Part shown: positions 27,215 to 36,648 of the stretch, one piece after another
Layout: each line of letters opens with the position of its first letter
Numbering within the stretch: position 1 is the stretch's first letter
DNA from: Thermococcus sp.
GTDB lineage: Archaea; Methanobacteriota_B; Thermococci; Thermococcales; Thermococcaceae
Length of the DNA stretch: 64,000 nucleotides
Assembly (NCBI RefSeq): GCF_017656495.1
Contig: NZ_JACDNS010000001.1
Span: 124,001 to 188,000, forward strand
Direction of reading: 5' to 3'
The notes under the pieces: model-generated
What the model was told of the DNA's origin: nothing
Database searches by the model: none
What the model saw: only the letters and a program-made list of their open reading frames with translations
Made by a program: the position numbers and the translations under genes

Positions 27215-28336
27215 GTGAAGGCTTACCTTTTATTAGAGGATGGAACAGTTGTAGAGGGAAAAGGGTTTGGGGCTGATGGAGTTAAGTTCGGAGAGGTGGT
27301 CTTTACAACGGCAATGGTCGGTTATCCAGAGTCATTAACGGATCCATCATACAAGGGACAGATTCTAGTCATGACTTATCCACTAATTGGAAACTACGGC
27401 GTGCCAAGTAAAGAAATTAAGGAAAATGGCATTCCCCTACACTATGAGTCAGATAAAATTCAAGTTGAAGGTTACGTGATTTCAAAACTCATGCGACCAA
27501 GCCACTGGGCAAGCGAAATGAGCTTAGACGAGTGGCTCAAAAAAGAAGGAATTCCAGGGATAGAGGGCGTTGATACAAGGGCGTTGGTTAAGAAGATAAG
27601 GGAAAAAGGAGTTATGATGGGAGCCTTAGCCGTTGGTGATTATGAGAAGGAAGAGCTTGAAAGGATCATGAGGAAAGTCAGAAAGTTGAGTTATGATGAG
27701 GCAAATTTTGTCGATAAGGTGACTCCAAAAGAAATAATAATTCACGAACCTAAAAAAGCAGATAAGACCGTTGTTGTAGTTGATTGTGGGATTAAGTATG
27801 GCATTCTTCGAGAAGTCTTAAAAAGAGGCTTTAAGGTCATAAGGATACCTTACACCTACGACCCAGTAAAGGCCTTCGAGGAATTTAACGCCGATGGGAT
27901 ATTCCTAAGCAACGGTCCAGGGAACCCTGCTTTGCTGAAAACACTGATAGAGAATGCCAAAGCCATAATTGAGTACAACGCCCCAACAATGGGGATATGC
28001 TTGGGCAGTCAAATACTGGCTTTAGCTGATGGAGGAGAGGTTTACAAGCTTAAATACGGTCACAGAGGAATTAACAAGCCTGTAAAAGACTTAAAGACAG
28101 GAAAAGCCTTTGTAACGACACAAAACCATGGCTACGCGGTAAAGCCCGAAAGCTTGAACGAATTTAAAGTCTGGATGATTAATCTTGACGATAAAAGCGT
28201 TGAGGGAATTTATCATCCAAACAAACCGATTATAGCGACACAATTCCATCCTGAGGCTTCTCCCGGACCTCTAGATTCAACTTGGGTATTTGACCTTTTT
28301 GTAAAACTGATCAAAGGTGATGCTCATGTTTTCTAA
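27215..28336 (+). CDS. carA: carbamoyl-phosphate synthase, small subunit
   Basis: Glutaminase subunit that passes ammonia to CarB. The N-terminal CarA domain (VVFTTAMVGYPESLTDPSYKGQ) is followed by a class-I amidotransferase with nucleophile in MGICLGSQ and His/Glu in ATQFHPEASPGP. 373 aa. Product feeds both citrulline and pyrimidines; its place after argGH favours arginine control. It overlaps carB by 11 nt. Confidence 0.95.
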   Translation: MKAYLLLEDGTVVEGKGFGADGVKFGEVVFTTAMVGYPESLTDPSYKGQILVMTYPLIGNYGVPSKEIKENGIPLHYESDKIQVEGYVISKLMRPSHWASEMSLDEWLKKEGIPGIEGVDTRALVKKIREKGVMMGALAVGDYEKEELERIMRKVRKLSYDEANFVDKVTPKEIIIHEPKKADKTVVVVDCGIKYGILREVLKRGFKVIRIPYTYDPVKAFEEFNADGIFLSNGPGNPALLKTLIENAKAIIEYNAPTMGICLGSQILALADGGEVYKLKYGHRGINKPVKDLKTGKAFVTTQNHGYAVKPESLNEFKVWMINLDDKSVEGIYHPNKPIIATQFHPEASPGPLDSTWVFDLFVKLIKGDAHVF

Positions 28337-31300
28337 AGTCTTAATTTTAGGTTCTGGTGCAATAAAGATTGGTGAGGCTGCTGAATTCGACTACAGTGGA
28401 AGCCAAGCATTAAAAGCCCTAAAGGAAGAAGGCATTGAAACCATCTTAGTAAACCCAAACGTTGCTACAATCCAGACTAGCCATGAGATGGCTGACAAAG
28501 TTTATCTCCTTCCCCTGGATGTCAAATTTGTTGAGGAAGTTATAAAGAAAGAGAGGCCAGATGGAATTTTATTAGGCTTTGGTGGGCAAAGTGCCTTATC
28601 TTTGGGTGTAGCGCTCTATGAAAGCGGAATTTTGGATAAATACAGTGTTAAAGTCCTTGGCACACCTATCGAGGGCATAAAGAAAGCCTTGGATAGAGAA
28701 AGGTTTAGGGAGACAATGATAAAAGCTGGTCTCCCAATACCACCAAGCGGAGCGGCTAAAAGCGCTGAAGAAGCAATTGAAATAGCGGAGAAGATTGGCT
28801 TCCCTGTCATCGTTAGGGTGAGCTTCAACCTCGGTGGTAGAGGTTCTTTCGTTGCGTGGAATAAGGAGGAGTTTGAAAACTATATAATTAGGGCTTTCGC
28901 TCAGAGTGAGATTGGTGAGGTTTTGGTTGAGAAATACCTCTATCATTGGAAGGAAATAGAGTTTGAGGTTGTGAGGGATAAAAACGGAAATGCTGTTGCC
29001 GTTGCATGCTTAGAGAACTTTGACCCGATGGGAGTTCATACTGGAGATTCCATAGTTGTTGCTCCTTCTCAAACTCTCACCAATAGGGAGTACCAAATCC
29101 TAAGGAGCGCGGCAATAAAGGTCGCTGAAGCAATAGGTTTAGTTGGCGAGTGCAATGTTCAACTAGCCCTAAATCCAAAATCAGAGGAGTTTTACATAAT
29201 CGAGACAAATCCAAGGATGAGCCGCTCATCTGCGTTAGCGAGCAAGGTAACGGGTTATCCTTTAGCCTATATAGCGGCAAAGCTTGCTTTGGGCTATACC
29301 TTAGATGAGCTCTTGAATGGTGTAACTGGAGTTACCACAGCGGCTTTTGAGCCAAGCTTGGATTATGTTGTCGTTAAAGTTCCGAGATGGGACTTAGAGA
29401 AGTTTGAAAACGCAAACAAGAGGATAAATTCAGAGATGAAGAGCATTGGAGAAGTCATGGCAATAGGACGAAACCTGCATGAGGCATTTCAAAAGGCAAT
29501 TAGAATGGTTGATATTGGAGATGAGCTGATTGGTGAATATTACGAAAAGGATGAGTCCTTGGAAGAAGTTATGAAGAGAATAAGGAACTATGAACCTTAC
29601 ATGCCAATGCACATAGCTAAAGCATTAAAGCTTGGGGTAAGTGTTGATGAGATTTATGAAATCACTGGAATAGACCGCTTTTATCTCTACATAATCGAAG
29701 ACCTTGTTAGAGTGGCGGAAGAGCTAAAGAGGAACCCAACTGAAGAGCTTATAAGTGAAGCGAAGAAGCTCGGCTTCAGCGATAAGCAAATAGAGAGATT
29801 AGTGGATAAGAAGTTAAATGAATTCAAGAAGCCAAAAATCTTCGTGAAGCAGATTGACACTTTGGCTGGAGAATTCCCTGCAAAGACAAATTATCTGTAC
29901 ATGACCTATGATGCTCAAGAAAACGACATTCCTCACATGGAAAAGCCAAAAGTTTTGGTTTTGGGTGCTGGAGTCTTTAGGATAGGTGTTAGCGTTGAGT
30001 TTGATTGGGCAGTTGTTAATTTCGCAAATTCAGCAAAGAAGAGGGGCTATGAGGTTATTGTGCTTAATTATAATCCCGAAACAGTTTCAACAGACTGGGA
30101 CATTAATGATAAGCTCTATTTTGAGGAGATAACCCTCGAGAGAGTTTTGGACATTTACAATTTTGAGAAGCCTGAAGGTGTCATTGCCTTTGCTGGTGGA
30201 CAGTTAGCCAATTCCTTGGCCAAAAAGCTTGAACAGAATGGGGTTAGGCTTTTGGGGACGAGAGGAACGAGTGTTGATGTAGCTGAAAACAGGGCGAAGT
30301 TCTCCAAACTCCTCGAAGATTTAGGAATAAAGCAGCCGCCTTGGACAACTGCGAGGAGCGTCAAAGAGGTCTTAAAGTTCGCCGAGGAAGTTGGGTATCC
30401 AGTTATGATAAGGCCAAGCTACGTTTTAAGCGGAACCGCAATGAAAGTTGCCTACAATGAGAAAGAGCTGATAGAATACCTCTCCTTAGCGGCAAAGGTA
30501 TCTCCAGAGCACCCAGTGGTGGTTTCAAAATTCTTAGATGCCATGGAAGCTGAGATAGATGCTGTGTCAGATGGAAAAAGGGTTGTCGGCGTTACTCTGG
30601 AGCACGTAGAAAAAGCTGGTGTTCACAGTGGAGACGCTACGATGGTGACGCCTTATCGCTATCTAAAACCCAAGCAAGTTAAAAAGATGCAAGAAATCGC
30701 TTTAGAGCTTGCTTTGGCTTTAGGAATTAGAGGGCCGTTTAACATACAGTTCCTGGTAAACAATGACGTCTATGTCCTTGAACTAAACTTAAGAACGAGC
30801 AGATCAATGCCCTTCTCAAGCAAAGCAAGAGGTGTAAATTTAATGGAGCTAGCGGCTCAGGCAGTATTTGATGGAAAGCTCTTGATTGGAGAGGATTACA
30901 AATACTATGAGATACCTCCAAAGGCTTTCGCTGTGAAAAGTCCACAGTTCTCGTGGTCTCAACTCCAAAACGCTTATCCTTTCTTAGGGCCAGAAATGCG
31001 TTCCACAGGAGAGGTAGCAGCTCTCGGTAGCGAATTCGAGGATGCACTGCTTAAGAGCTGGCTCTCAGTGAAGCCGAACAAAATGCCCGAAAAGAGTGTA
31101 TTGATTTATGGTTATGGAAAAGAAAAAGAGAAGCTAAGCGAAACAGCTAAGATTCTTGAATCTCTCGGCTATGAAGTATTTACGCTGGAGAACAGCCTAA
31201 GCATCGGAAAGCCAATAAGCAAAGAGAAAGCTGTAGCGTTAATGAAAAACAGTAAGATCGACTTGGTGATGACCTCTGGCTATGCAAAAGACAGGGATTA

Positions 31301-31493
31301 CAAGGTAAGGAGAACTGCCGTTGATTTGAATGTCCCAATTGTTTTAGATGCAAACTTGGCTTATGAGCTTTCAAAAGCTCTCTCTTGGGTCAAAGAGAAC
31401 GAGTTTGAGGTCAAAGAGCTAAGCGAATATTATGGAAAGATAAAGCTAAGAAACATGCCCACACCCATAGAGCAGCTTATTCAGAGTCTCTGA
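28326..31493 (+). CDS. carB: carbamoyl-phosphate synthase, large subunit
   Basis: Two homologous ATP-grasp halves make carbamoyl phosphate from bicarbonate, ammonia and 2 ATP. The first half starts VLILGSGAIKIGEAAEFDYSG and the second VLVLGAGVFRIGVSVEFDWA near residue 545, each with ETNPRMSRSSALASK or ELNLRTSRSMPFSSK. The C-terminal MGS-like allosteric domain follows (SVLIYGYGKEKEK...). About 1055 aa, full length. Start ATG 28326 is chosen with GGTGAT 4 nt before it. Confidence 0.96.
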   Translation: MFSKVLILGSGAIKIGEAAEFDYSGSQALKALKEEGIETILVNPNVATIQTSHEMADKVYLLPLDVKFVEEVIKKERPDGILLGFGGQSALSLGVALYESGILDKYSVKVLGTPIEGIKKALDRERFRETMIKAGLPIPPSGAAKSAEEAIEIAEKIGFPVIVRVSFNLGGRGSFVAWNKEEFENYIIRAFAQSEIGEVLVEKYLYHWKEIEFEVVRDKNGNAVAVACLENFDPMGVHTGDSIVVAPSQTLTNREYQILRSAAIKVAEAIGLVGECNVQLALNPKSEEFYIIETNPRMSRSSALASKVTGYPLAYIAAKLALGYTLDELLNGVTGVTTAAFEPSLDYVVVKVPRWDLEKFENANKRINSEMKSIGEVMAIGRNLHEAFQKAIRMVDIGDELIGEYYEKDESLEEVMKRIRNYEPYMPMHIAKALKLGVSVDEIYEITGIDRFYLYIIEDLVRVAEELKRNPTEELISEAKKLGFSDKQIERLVDKKLNEFKKPKIFVKQIDTLAGEFPAKTNYLYMTYDAQENDIPHMEKPKVLVLGAGVFRIGVSVEFDWAVVNFANSAKKRGYEVIVLNYNPETVSTDWDINDKLYFEEITLERVLDIYNFEKPEGVIAFAGGQLANSLAKKLEQNGVRLLGTRGTSVDVAENRAKFSKLLEDLGIKQPPWTTARSVKEVLKFAEEVGYPVMIRPSYVLSGTAMKVAYNEKELIEYLSLAAKVSPEHPVVVSKFLDAMEAEIDAVSDGKRVVGVTLEHVEKAGVHSGDATMVTPYRYLKPKQVKKMQEIALELALALGIRGPFNIQFLVNNDVYVLELNLRTSRSMPFSSKARGVNLMELAAQAVFDGKLLIGEDYKYYEIPPKAFAVKSPQFSWSQLQNAYPFLGPEMRSTGEVAALGSEFEDALLKSWLSVKPNKMPEKSVLIYGYGKEKEKLSETAKILESLGYEVFTLENSLSIGKPISKEKAVALMKNSKIDLVMTSGYAKDRDYKVRRTAVDLNVPIVLDANLAYELSKALSWVKENEFEVKELSEYYGKIKLRNMPTPIEQLIQSL

Positions 31494-31569
31494 AGCATTG
31501 ACTTTTTCTAGCTTATATCGTTAGTTTTCTATAGCACTTCTTTTTCGAAAATTCTATGGAGGATACTTT

Positions 31570-31644
31570 ATGTTTGCCAAGCTTCTTCTTTTCATTTCAC
31601 AATCTCTTTCTCCAATGCTCAAAAATTTCTTCGGTAATTTTTAA
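31570..31644 (+). CDS. possible 24-codon small ORF with Leu-codon run
   Basis: ATG 31570 to TAA 31644 encodes a hydrophobic 24-residue peptide (MFAKLLLFISQ...KNFFGNF). GGAGGA (31558-31563) is ideally placed, and GCTTATATCG (31511-31520) could be its TATA. Three identical Leu codons occur in tandem at 31582-31590. It lies 125 nt upstream of lysS, which has its own promoter. It may be a leader or small membrane peptide, or a chance ORF. I see nothing else in 31494-31720 except AT-rich dyads. Confidence 0.3.
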   Translation: MFAKLLLFISQSLSPMLKNFFGNF

Positions 31645-31719
31645 TAAAAATCGAAAAATTTTAGCAAAAACTCGAATAGTCTAAAAATCTCTTCGAGAAT
31701 TACCAAAATTTTCCGAAAT

Positions 31720-31742
31720 ATTTATATACCCATTCATGAATG
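31720..31742 (+). promoter_or_regulatory. promoter of lysS operon with palindrome
   Basis: TATTTATATAC (about 31719-31728) is the TATA box. The perfect palindrome CATTCATGAATG (31731-31742) follows directly, between TATA and the expected start near 31750, a classic repressor position. Confidence 0.5.
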
Positions 31743-31768
31743 TTGAGAGTGTCAAATCAGATAAGGGG

Positions 31769-32881
31769 GTGGTACTATTAAGAGCCATACAATTACTAGA
31801 CTCAACATTGAGGGAAGGAGAGCAGTCACCAGGGGTCAATTTTACCCCTGAGCAGAGATTGAGGATAGCAATAGAGCTAGATGAATTTGGAGTTGAGTTT
31901 ATAGAAGTAGGACACCCAACAGTGAGCCAAGACGTAATGGAAGGCATAAAACTAATAGCCAACCAGGGATTGAAAGCGAACCTCTTAGCACACTCAAGAG
32001 CTTTGAGAAGGGATATAGACCTAGTTTTGGATACAAATGTAAACTGGATAGGAATATTCTTCTGCCTCTCAAATGCCTGCCTTCAAAAGCGCTTCAACAT
32101 AACTCTTGAGCAAGCTTTAGACAGGATTGAAAGAGCGATCCTTTATGCCAAGGATCATGGCTTAAAAGTTCGCTTTACGCCTGAAGACGCAACAAGAACG
32201 GAGTGGGAAAACCTCGAGAGGGCTTTAAGCTTAGCGAAAGAACTTAAAGTCGACAGAGTAAGCATAGCAGATACAACAGGAAGTGCTCACCCGCTCTACT
32301 TCTATGAGCTCGTTAGAAGGGTAGTAAGCTTCGGCATTCTAACCAACGTTCACTGCCACAACGATTTAGGCTTAGCCTTGGCAAATGCAATAATGGGCAT
32401 TGAAGCTGGAGCAACGTTAGTGGATGCAACGATAAATGGCATAGGAGAGAGAGTGGGAATAGTAGATTTAGCTCAAATTTCAACGATTCTCTACTACCAC
32501 TACGGAATCAAGCATTACAGACTTGAAAAGCTCTACGAGTTGAGCCAAATAATCCAAGAAATAACTGGAATTAGAGTGCAGAGGAATTATCCAATAGTTG
32601 GGGAAAACGCCTTTATACACAAAGCTGGCTTGCATGTTTCCGCCGTGGTAAAAGACCCCAGGTTTTACGAGTTTTTACCAGCAGAGATCTTTGGAAGAGA
32701 GAGGGCGATTTATTTGGACAAATATGCAGGAAGGGACTCGATAAGATTCTACTTGGAAAAAATGGGAATTAAAGATGAAGAAATTACCGAAAAACTGCTC
32801 AGCATTGTGAAGAACTCTCAGAAAGTCTTCACCCCGGAAAGGCTTCTTGAAGAGGCAAGAAAAATGGGGGGAGTAGAATGA
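31769..32881 (+). CDS. lysS: homocitrate synthase
   Basis: First enzyme of the alpha-aminoadipate lysine route, condensing 2-oxoglutarate and acetyl-CoA. The DRE-TIM motif [15 protein letters not shown] is at the N-terminus with [13 protein letters not shown] and NGIGERVG later. About 370 aa, lacking the C-terminal LeuA regulatory domain, as in Thermus-type homocitrate synthase. The start is uncertain: the TATA box puts RNA initiation near 31750, so ATG 31736 is excluded and GTG 31769 is the first in-frame start. Isopropylmalate synthase activity cannot be excluded. Confidence 0.85.
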   Translation: MVLLRAIQLLDSTLREGEQSPGVNFTPEQRLRIAIELDEFGVEFIEVGHPTVSQDVMEGIKLIANQGLKANLLAHSRALRRDIDLVLDTNVNWIGIFFCLSNACLQKRFNITLEQALDRIERAILYAKDHGLKVRFTPEDATRTEWENLERALSLAKELKVDRVSIADTTGSAHPLYFYELVRRVVSFGILTNVHCHNDLGLALANAIMGIEAGATLVDATINGIGERVGIVDLAQISTILYYHYGIKHYRLEKLYELSQIIQEITGIRVQRNYPIVGENAFIHKAGLHVSAVVKDPRFYEFLPAEIFGRERAIYLDKYAGRDSIRFYLEKMGIKDEEITEKLLSIVKNSQKVFTPERLLEEARKMGGVE

Positions 32882-34032
32882 CAATTGTTGAAGAGCTATT
32901 GAATGCAAAAGCCGGAGAGGCCGTAATAAGGGAAGTTGATTTAATTTACGCCCATGACGGAACGATGCCTCTAATCATTGAATCTTTTAGAAAGACATTC
33001 ACAAGAGTAAGAAAACCCGATAGAGCTTTTATTTTCTTTGACCACGTTTATCCAGCGCCAACTGTGAAAATAGCGAATCTGCAGAGAGAAATCAGGGGAT
33101 TCGCAAGGAAACAGGGAATTAGAATATTCGAAGGTTATGGTATCTCCCACCAAGTCGTTCCAGAGGAAGGTCTCTTAGAGGGGGCAAAAATAATCATTGG
33201 AGCGGATTCACACACACCAACGTTAGGTGCTTTTGGAGTGTTTGCCGTTGGAATGGGGGCAACTGACACTGCCATAGCTTTAGGATTAGGCAAAACTTGG
33301 TTCAGAGTTCCGGAAAGCGTTAGAGTAAACCTCGAAGGAAGATTAGGCAAAAATGTTATGGCAATGGACTTAATGCTTCATTTGATTGGACTACTGAGAA
33401 ACTTTGACATGAACTACAAGGCCCTAGAGTTCTTCGGAGATCTTGACTTTTCAATTGACGAAAAAATGACAATAGCAAACTTCAGCGTTGAGACAAATGC
33501 AAAGACAGCCCTTTTAGATAATGGAACCTTCAGCGGAGATGGGGATTACTTGAGGGAAATTACAATAGACCTCGGCCAAATTGAGCCTCTAGTAGCTCTA
33601 CCACACCATCCAAGCAACGTCGAGAGAGTTGAGAAGGTCAAAAGAAAGATTGACCAAGTTTTCATAGGCTCATGCACCAACGGAAGGCTCGAGCAACTTA
33701 GGAAAGTAGCAGAAATCCTTGAAGGCGAACAGGTTAGTGTGAGAACCTTTATAGGGCCAGCATCAAGGAAGATTTACCTCCAAATGATAAAAGAAGGAAT
33801 TACGCAAAGGCTAATTGACGCAGGAGTTACCCTTCTTCCTCCCGGATGTGGGCCTTGCTTAGGAAGGCACATGGGAGTAGCTGGAGATGGAGAGGTAATC
33901 TTGAGTACAACCAACAGGAACTTCAAAGGAAGGATGGGTTCTCCAAACGCTGAAATCTATCTTGCTAGTCCTGTCACTGCAGCGGTGAGTGCAATTTATG
34001 GAGAGATAACGAATCCGGAGGATGTGCTATGA
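32878..34032 (+). CDS. lysT: homoaconitase large subunit
   Basis: Carries the 4Fe-4S cluster for isomerising homocitrate to homoisocitrate. Cluster Cys are visible in FIGSCTNGR and [13 protein letters not shown], and [13 protein letters not shown] is the family N-terminal motif. 384 aa, somewhat shorter than bacterial LeuC. It overlaps lysS and lysU by 4 nt each. Confidence 0.9.
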   Translation: MTIVEELLNAKAGEAVIREVDLIYAHDGTMPLIIESFRKTFTRVRKPDRAFIFFDHVYPAPTVKIANLQREIRGFARKQGIRIFEGYGISHQVVPEEGLLEGAKIIIGADSHTPTLGAFGVFAVGMGATDTAIALGLGKTWFRVPESVRVNLEGRLGKNVMAMDLMLHLIGLLRNFDMNYKALEFFGDLDFSIDEKMTIANFSVETNAKTALLDNGTFSGDGDYLREITIDLGQIEPLVALPHHPSNVERVEKVKRKIDQVFIGSCTNGRLEQLRKVAEILEGEQVSVRTFIGPASRKIYLQMIKEGITQRLIDAGVTLLPPGCGPCLGRHMGVAGDGEVILSTTNRNFKGRMGSPNAEIYLASPVTAAVSAIYGEITNPEDVL

Positions 34033-34508
34033 GGGTGTGGAAATTTTGGGATAATGTTTCAACTGATGAGATAACCCCCGGGAGATACAACTTAACGAAA
34101 GACCCACAAGAATTAGCCAAAATAGCGTTCATAGAAGTTAGACCAGAATTCTCTCAAAATGTAAAACCAAGGGATGTAATAGTTGGTGGAAGGAACTTTG
34201 GAATTGGTTCATCGAGGGAGTCAGCCGCTTTGGCATTGAAAGCCTCTGGAATAAGTGGAATTATCGCAAAGTCATTTGGAAGGATATTTTACAGGAATTG
34301 CATTAACTTGGGCATTCCTCTCTTAATTGGCGACACGGACTGGCTGAACGATGGGGATGAGATTGAAGTTGACTGGAAACGGGGAATTGTGAGAAAAGGT
34401 GATGAAGTAAGGAAGTTTAAGCCATTGGATGGCTTCCTCTTCGAGATAGTTGAGAACGGTGGGATAATTGAATACGTGAGAAGGAGGGGAGACTTGTGTA
34501 TAGAGTAG
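34029..34508 (+). CDS. lysU: homoaconitase small subunit
   Basis: 159-residue swivelling domain: [35 protein letters not shown], and the substrate-specificity loop near residues 20-35. It pairs with the large subunit immediately upstream. Its 3' end overlaps the dehydrogenase gene by 13 nt. Confidence 0.9.
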   Translation: MRVWKFWDNVSTDEITPGRYNLTKDPQELAKIAFIEVRPEFSQNVKPRDVIVGGRNFGIGSSRESAALALKASGISGIIAKSFGRIFYRNCINLGIPLLIGDTDWLNDGDEIEVDWKRGIVRKGDEVRKFKPLDGFLFEIVENGGIIEYVRRRGDLCIE

Positions 34509-35539
34509 CGGTCATTAAGGGAGATGGCATTGGCATTGAAGTTACGGAAGCCGCGATGGAGGTCATAAGAGCTGTAACCGATAAAATAGAGTTCGTTGAG
34601 TTTGAGGGTGGCTTTGAGGTATTCAAAAGATATGGAGTCCCAATAAGAGAGGAGGACTTGGAAGAGATAAAGAAAATGGATGCAGTTTTATTTGGGGCGA
34701 CATCAACGCCTTTCGACGTTCCAAACTACAAAAGCTTAATCATAACACTTAGAAAGGAACTCGACCTTTATGCTAACCTGAGGATAATTCCAGATTTATG
34801 GAATGATAGGGAAATCTACATCGTTAGGGAGAACAGCGAAGGCCTTTACTCTGGTGTTTATAGGTCTACAGATGAAAGGACAATAGATTTCAGAGTAATA
34901 ACAAGGAAAGGGGCTGAAAGAATAGCAAGATTTGCCATAACTTTGGCAAAAGAGAAAGGGGAGAAGATTACTTTCGTCCATAAAGCAAATGTTCTAATGG
35001 GTGACAAGTTCTTTAGGAAGATTGTCTTAAATTTAGCCGAAAGGGAAGGAGTTAAGGTTAGAGAGAAAATTATAGATTCCTTCACAATAGAACTCGCCAA
35101 GAATCCATGGAGTCAGGGGATTATTTTAACGGAAAATCTCTTTGGTGACATTCTCTCGGACTTAGCAGCTATTCACGCAAGAAGTATTGGAATTGTCCCC
35201 TCTGGGAACTATGGTGATGATATAGCCCTATTTGAGCCGATTCACGGAACTGCACCTGACATAGCTGGAAAAGGAATAGCTAATCCAATTGGGGCTATTT
35301 TGAGCGGTGCCATGCTTTTGGATTATCTTAACTTAAACGGTCAAATCATCTGGGAAGCTGTCAAATCTTACGTCAAAAAAGGCAATTTAACTCCCGATTT
35401 GGGAGGGACTGCAATGACGAAGGATGTCGTTGAAGGGATTATTAGGGAGATAGAATATCGAATTGATCCATGGGAGTGGGATGAAGTTTGGGTTGATGAG
35501 ATTAGGATCAACTTCATCCCAACGGTTTTCATAAAGTAA
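34496..35539 (+). CDS. homoisocitrate dehydrogenase
   Basis: Beta-decarboxylating dehydrogenase giving 2-oxoadipate. [12 protein letters not shown] at the start, [12 protein letters not shown], the catalytic Lys in [13 protein letters not shown] and [15 protein letters not shown] are visible. 347 aa. GTG 34496 has an AAGGAGGGG site. The family includes isocitrate and isopropylmalate enzymes, and Thermococcales homologues can be promiscuous; context decides for homoisocitrate. Confidence 0.87.
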   Translation: MYRVAVIKGDGIGIEVTEAAMEVIRAVTDKIEFVEFEGGFEVFKRYGVPIREEDLEEIKKMDAVLFGATSTPFDVPNYKSLIITLRKELDLYANLRIIPDLWNDREIYIVRENSEGLYSGVYRSTDERTIDFRVITRKGAERIARFAITLAKEKGEKITFVHKANVLMGDKFFRKIVLNLAEREGVKVREKIIDSFTIELAKNPWSQGIILTENLFGDILSDLAAIHARSIGIVPSGNYGDDIALFEPIHGTAPDIAGKGIANPIGAILSGAMLLDYLNLNGQIIWEAVKSYVKKGNLTPDLGGTAMTKDVVEGIIREIEYRIDPWEWDEVWVDEIRINFIPTVFIK

Positions 35540-35558
35540 TGTTGCATTTGTAACAAAA
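35540..35558 (+). promoter_or_regulatory. lysW upstream element shared with argG
   Basis: TGTTGCATTTGTAACAAAA begins directly after the dehydrogenase stop codon and matches 24449-24467 at 18 of 19 positions. It ends 32 bp before the lysW TATA box. Confidence 0.65.
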
Positions 35559-35590
35559 ACTAAAAACTTAGAAATAAATGCTACAAAAAA

Positions 35591-35600
35591 GATTTAAAGC
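35591..35600 (+). promoter_or_regulatory. TATA box of lysW-X-Y-Z-J-K
   Basis: GATTTAAAGC predicts initiation near 35622, right at the GGAGGTGA site before lysW. It makes the carrier-protein genes a unit separate from lysS-T-U. Confidence 0.5.
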
Positions 35601-35633
35601 TTTCCAAATGTTAAGCGAAAGGAGGTGAACGAA

Positions 35634-35795
35634 ATGGTGGAGTGTCCAGTTTGCGGAGCGGAGATTGAGGTCGGAGAGTTAGAATTACACCAAATAATTG
35701 AGTGTCCGGTCTGTGGAGTTGAGCTTGAGGTGGTTGGCTTAGATCCAGTAGTCTTGGAAGAGGTCCCAGAGGTAGAAGAAGACTGGGGCGAGTAG
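35634..35795 (+). CDS. lysW: amino-group carrier protein LysW
   Basis: A 53-residue acidic carrier whose C-terminal Glu gamma-carboxylate protects the amino group of aminoadipate (or glutamate) during synthesis. Two CPVCG zinc-binding knuckles (Cys 4/7 and 24/27) and the conserved C-terminal EDWGE are present. AAGGAGGTGAAC lies just before the ATG. Too short for most gene calling but certain from its motifs and from lysX 31 nt downstream. Confidence 0.95.
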   Translation: MVECPVCGAEIEVGELELHQIIECPVCGVELEVVGLDPVVLEEVPEVEEDWGE

Positions 35796-35826
35796 CCCTT
35801 TAATCTTCTTTTTTGGAGGCCAGGCA

Positions 35827-36648
35827 ATGAAAATCGGCATAACATACACAATAATGCGCAAGGAAGAAATGATGCTCAGGGAGAGGGCAAAGGATTACGG
35901 AGAAGTGGTTATGCTCCACGATAGCGACGTTATTTTCCCCCAAAGCTATGACCTAGATGTTGTGATAATCAGGAACGTGAGCCACTTTAAAGCCCTATAC
36001 TTAGCAAAGCTCTTCGAGAGTGCAGGAATTCCAACGGTAAACCCCTTCCACATAATACTTGAAGCTGGAGATAAACTCCTAGCAACTTTAAGGCTTAGCA
36101 AAAAGGTCAAGGTTCCGAGATGGGGCGTTGCCTTTGATGAGAAAAGCGTCAAACAAGTGGCTGAAATGCTTGGCTACCCTATAGTTTCAAAGCCAGTTTT
36201 TGGGAGTTGGGGGAGGTTAATAACGAAAATAAACGATGACGATGCGTTGGAAGGAATAATAGAGCACAAAAAATGGCTGAGCAATCCGCTTTACAAAATC
36301 TACTACTTCCAAGAATTTGTCAAAAAGCCAGGAAGAGACATTAGGAGCTACGTTATTGGAGGAGAATTTGTTACTGCTATTTACAGATATTCTGAGCATT
36401 GGATAACAAATACGGCTAGAGGAGGAAAAGCTGTTCTCTGTGATGATGAAGAGGTGAAAGAAATTTCCATTAAGGCTTGGGAAGCATTTGGGGAAGGTGC
36501 TTTAGCTATAGACATCTTCGAGAGTGAGGAAGGGTTGTTAGTTAATGAGGTTAACCCAACTATGGAGTTCAAGAACACAGTCAAAGCCACTGGGGTGGAT
36601 GTGGCTGAGAAAATAGTTAGGTATGCCGTTGAGGTGGCTAAAAGATGA
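35827..36648 (+). CDS. lysX: LysW ligase, ATP-grasp (LysX)
   Basis: Ligates the amino group of alpha-aminoadipate (and possibly glutamate) to the C-terminal Glu of LysW. RimK-like ATP-grasp: VSKPVFGSWGRLITKI, QEFVKKPGRDIRSYVIGG, and the Mg-binding EVNPTMEFKNTVKATG. 273 aa. In T. kodakarensis the cognate pathway has been reported to serve both lysine and ornithine, so dual use is plausible here. It overlaps lysY by 4 nt. Confidence 0.92.
   Translation: MKIGITYTIMRKEEMMLRERAKDYGEVVMLHDSDVIFPQSYDLDVVIIRNVSHFKALYLAKLFESAGIPTVNPFHIILEAGDKLLATLRLSKKVKVPRWGVAFDEKSVKQVAEMLGYPIVSKPVFGSWGRLITKINDDDALEGIIEHKKWLSNPLYKIYYFQEFVKKPGRDIRSYVIGGEFVTAIYRYSEHWITNTARGGKAVLCDDEEVKEISIKAWEAFGEGALAIDIFESEEGLLVNEVNPTMEFKNTVKATGVDVAEKIVRYAVEVAKR

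Noticed and set aside
31641-31665. AT-only hairpin as intrinsic terminator after carB
   Set aside because: The stem is only A-U pairs, which would not be stable in a hyperthermophile; the T-rich run may still aid termination.
31743-31781. TTG- or GTG-started mini ORF (ending WYY) as a lysine-operon leader
   Set aside because: No Lys or Leu codon enrichment and no ribosome site of its own.
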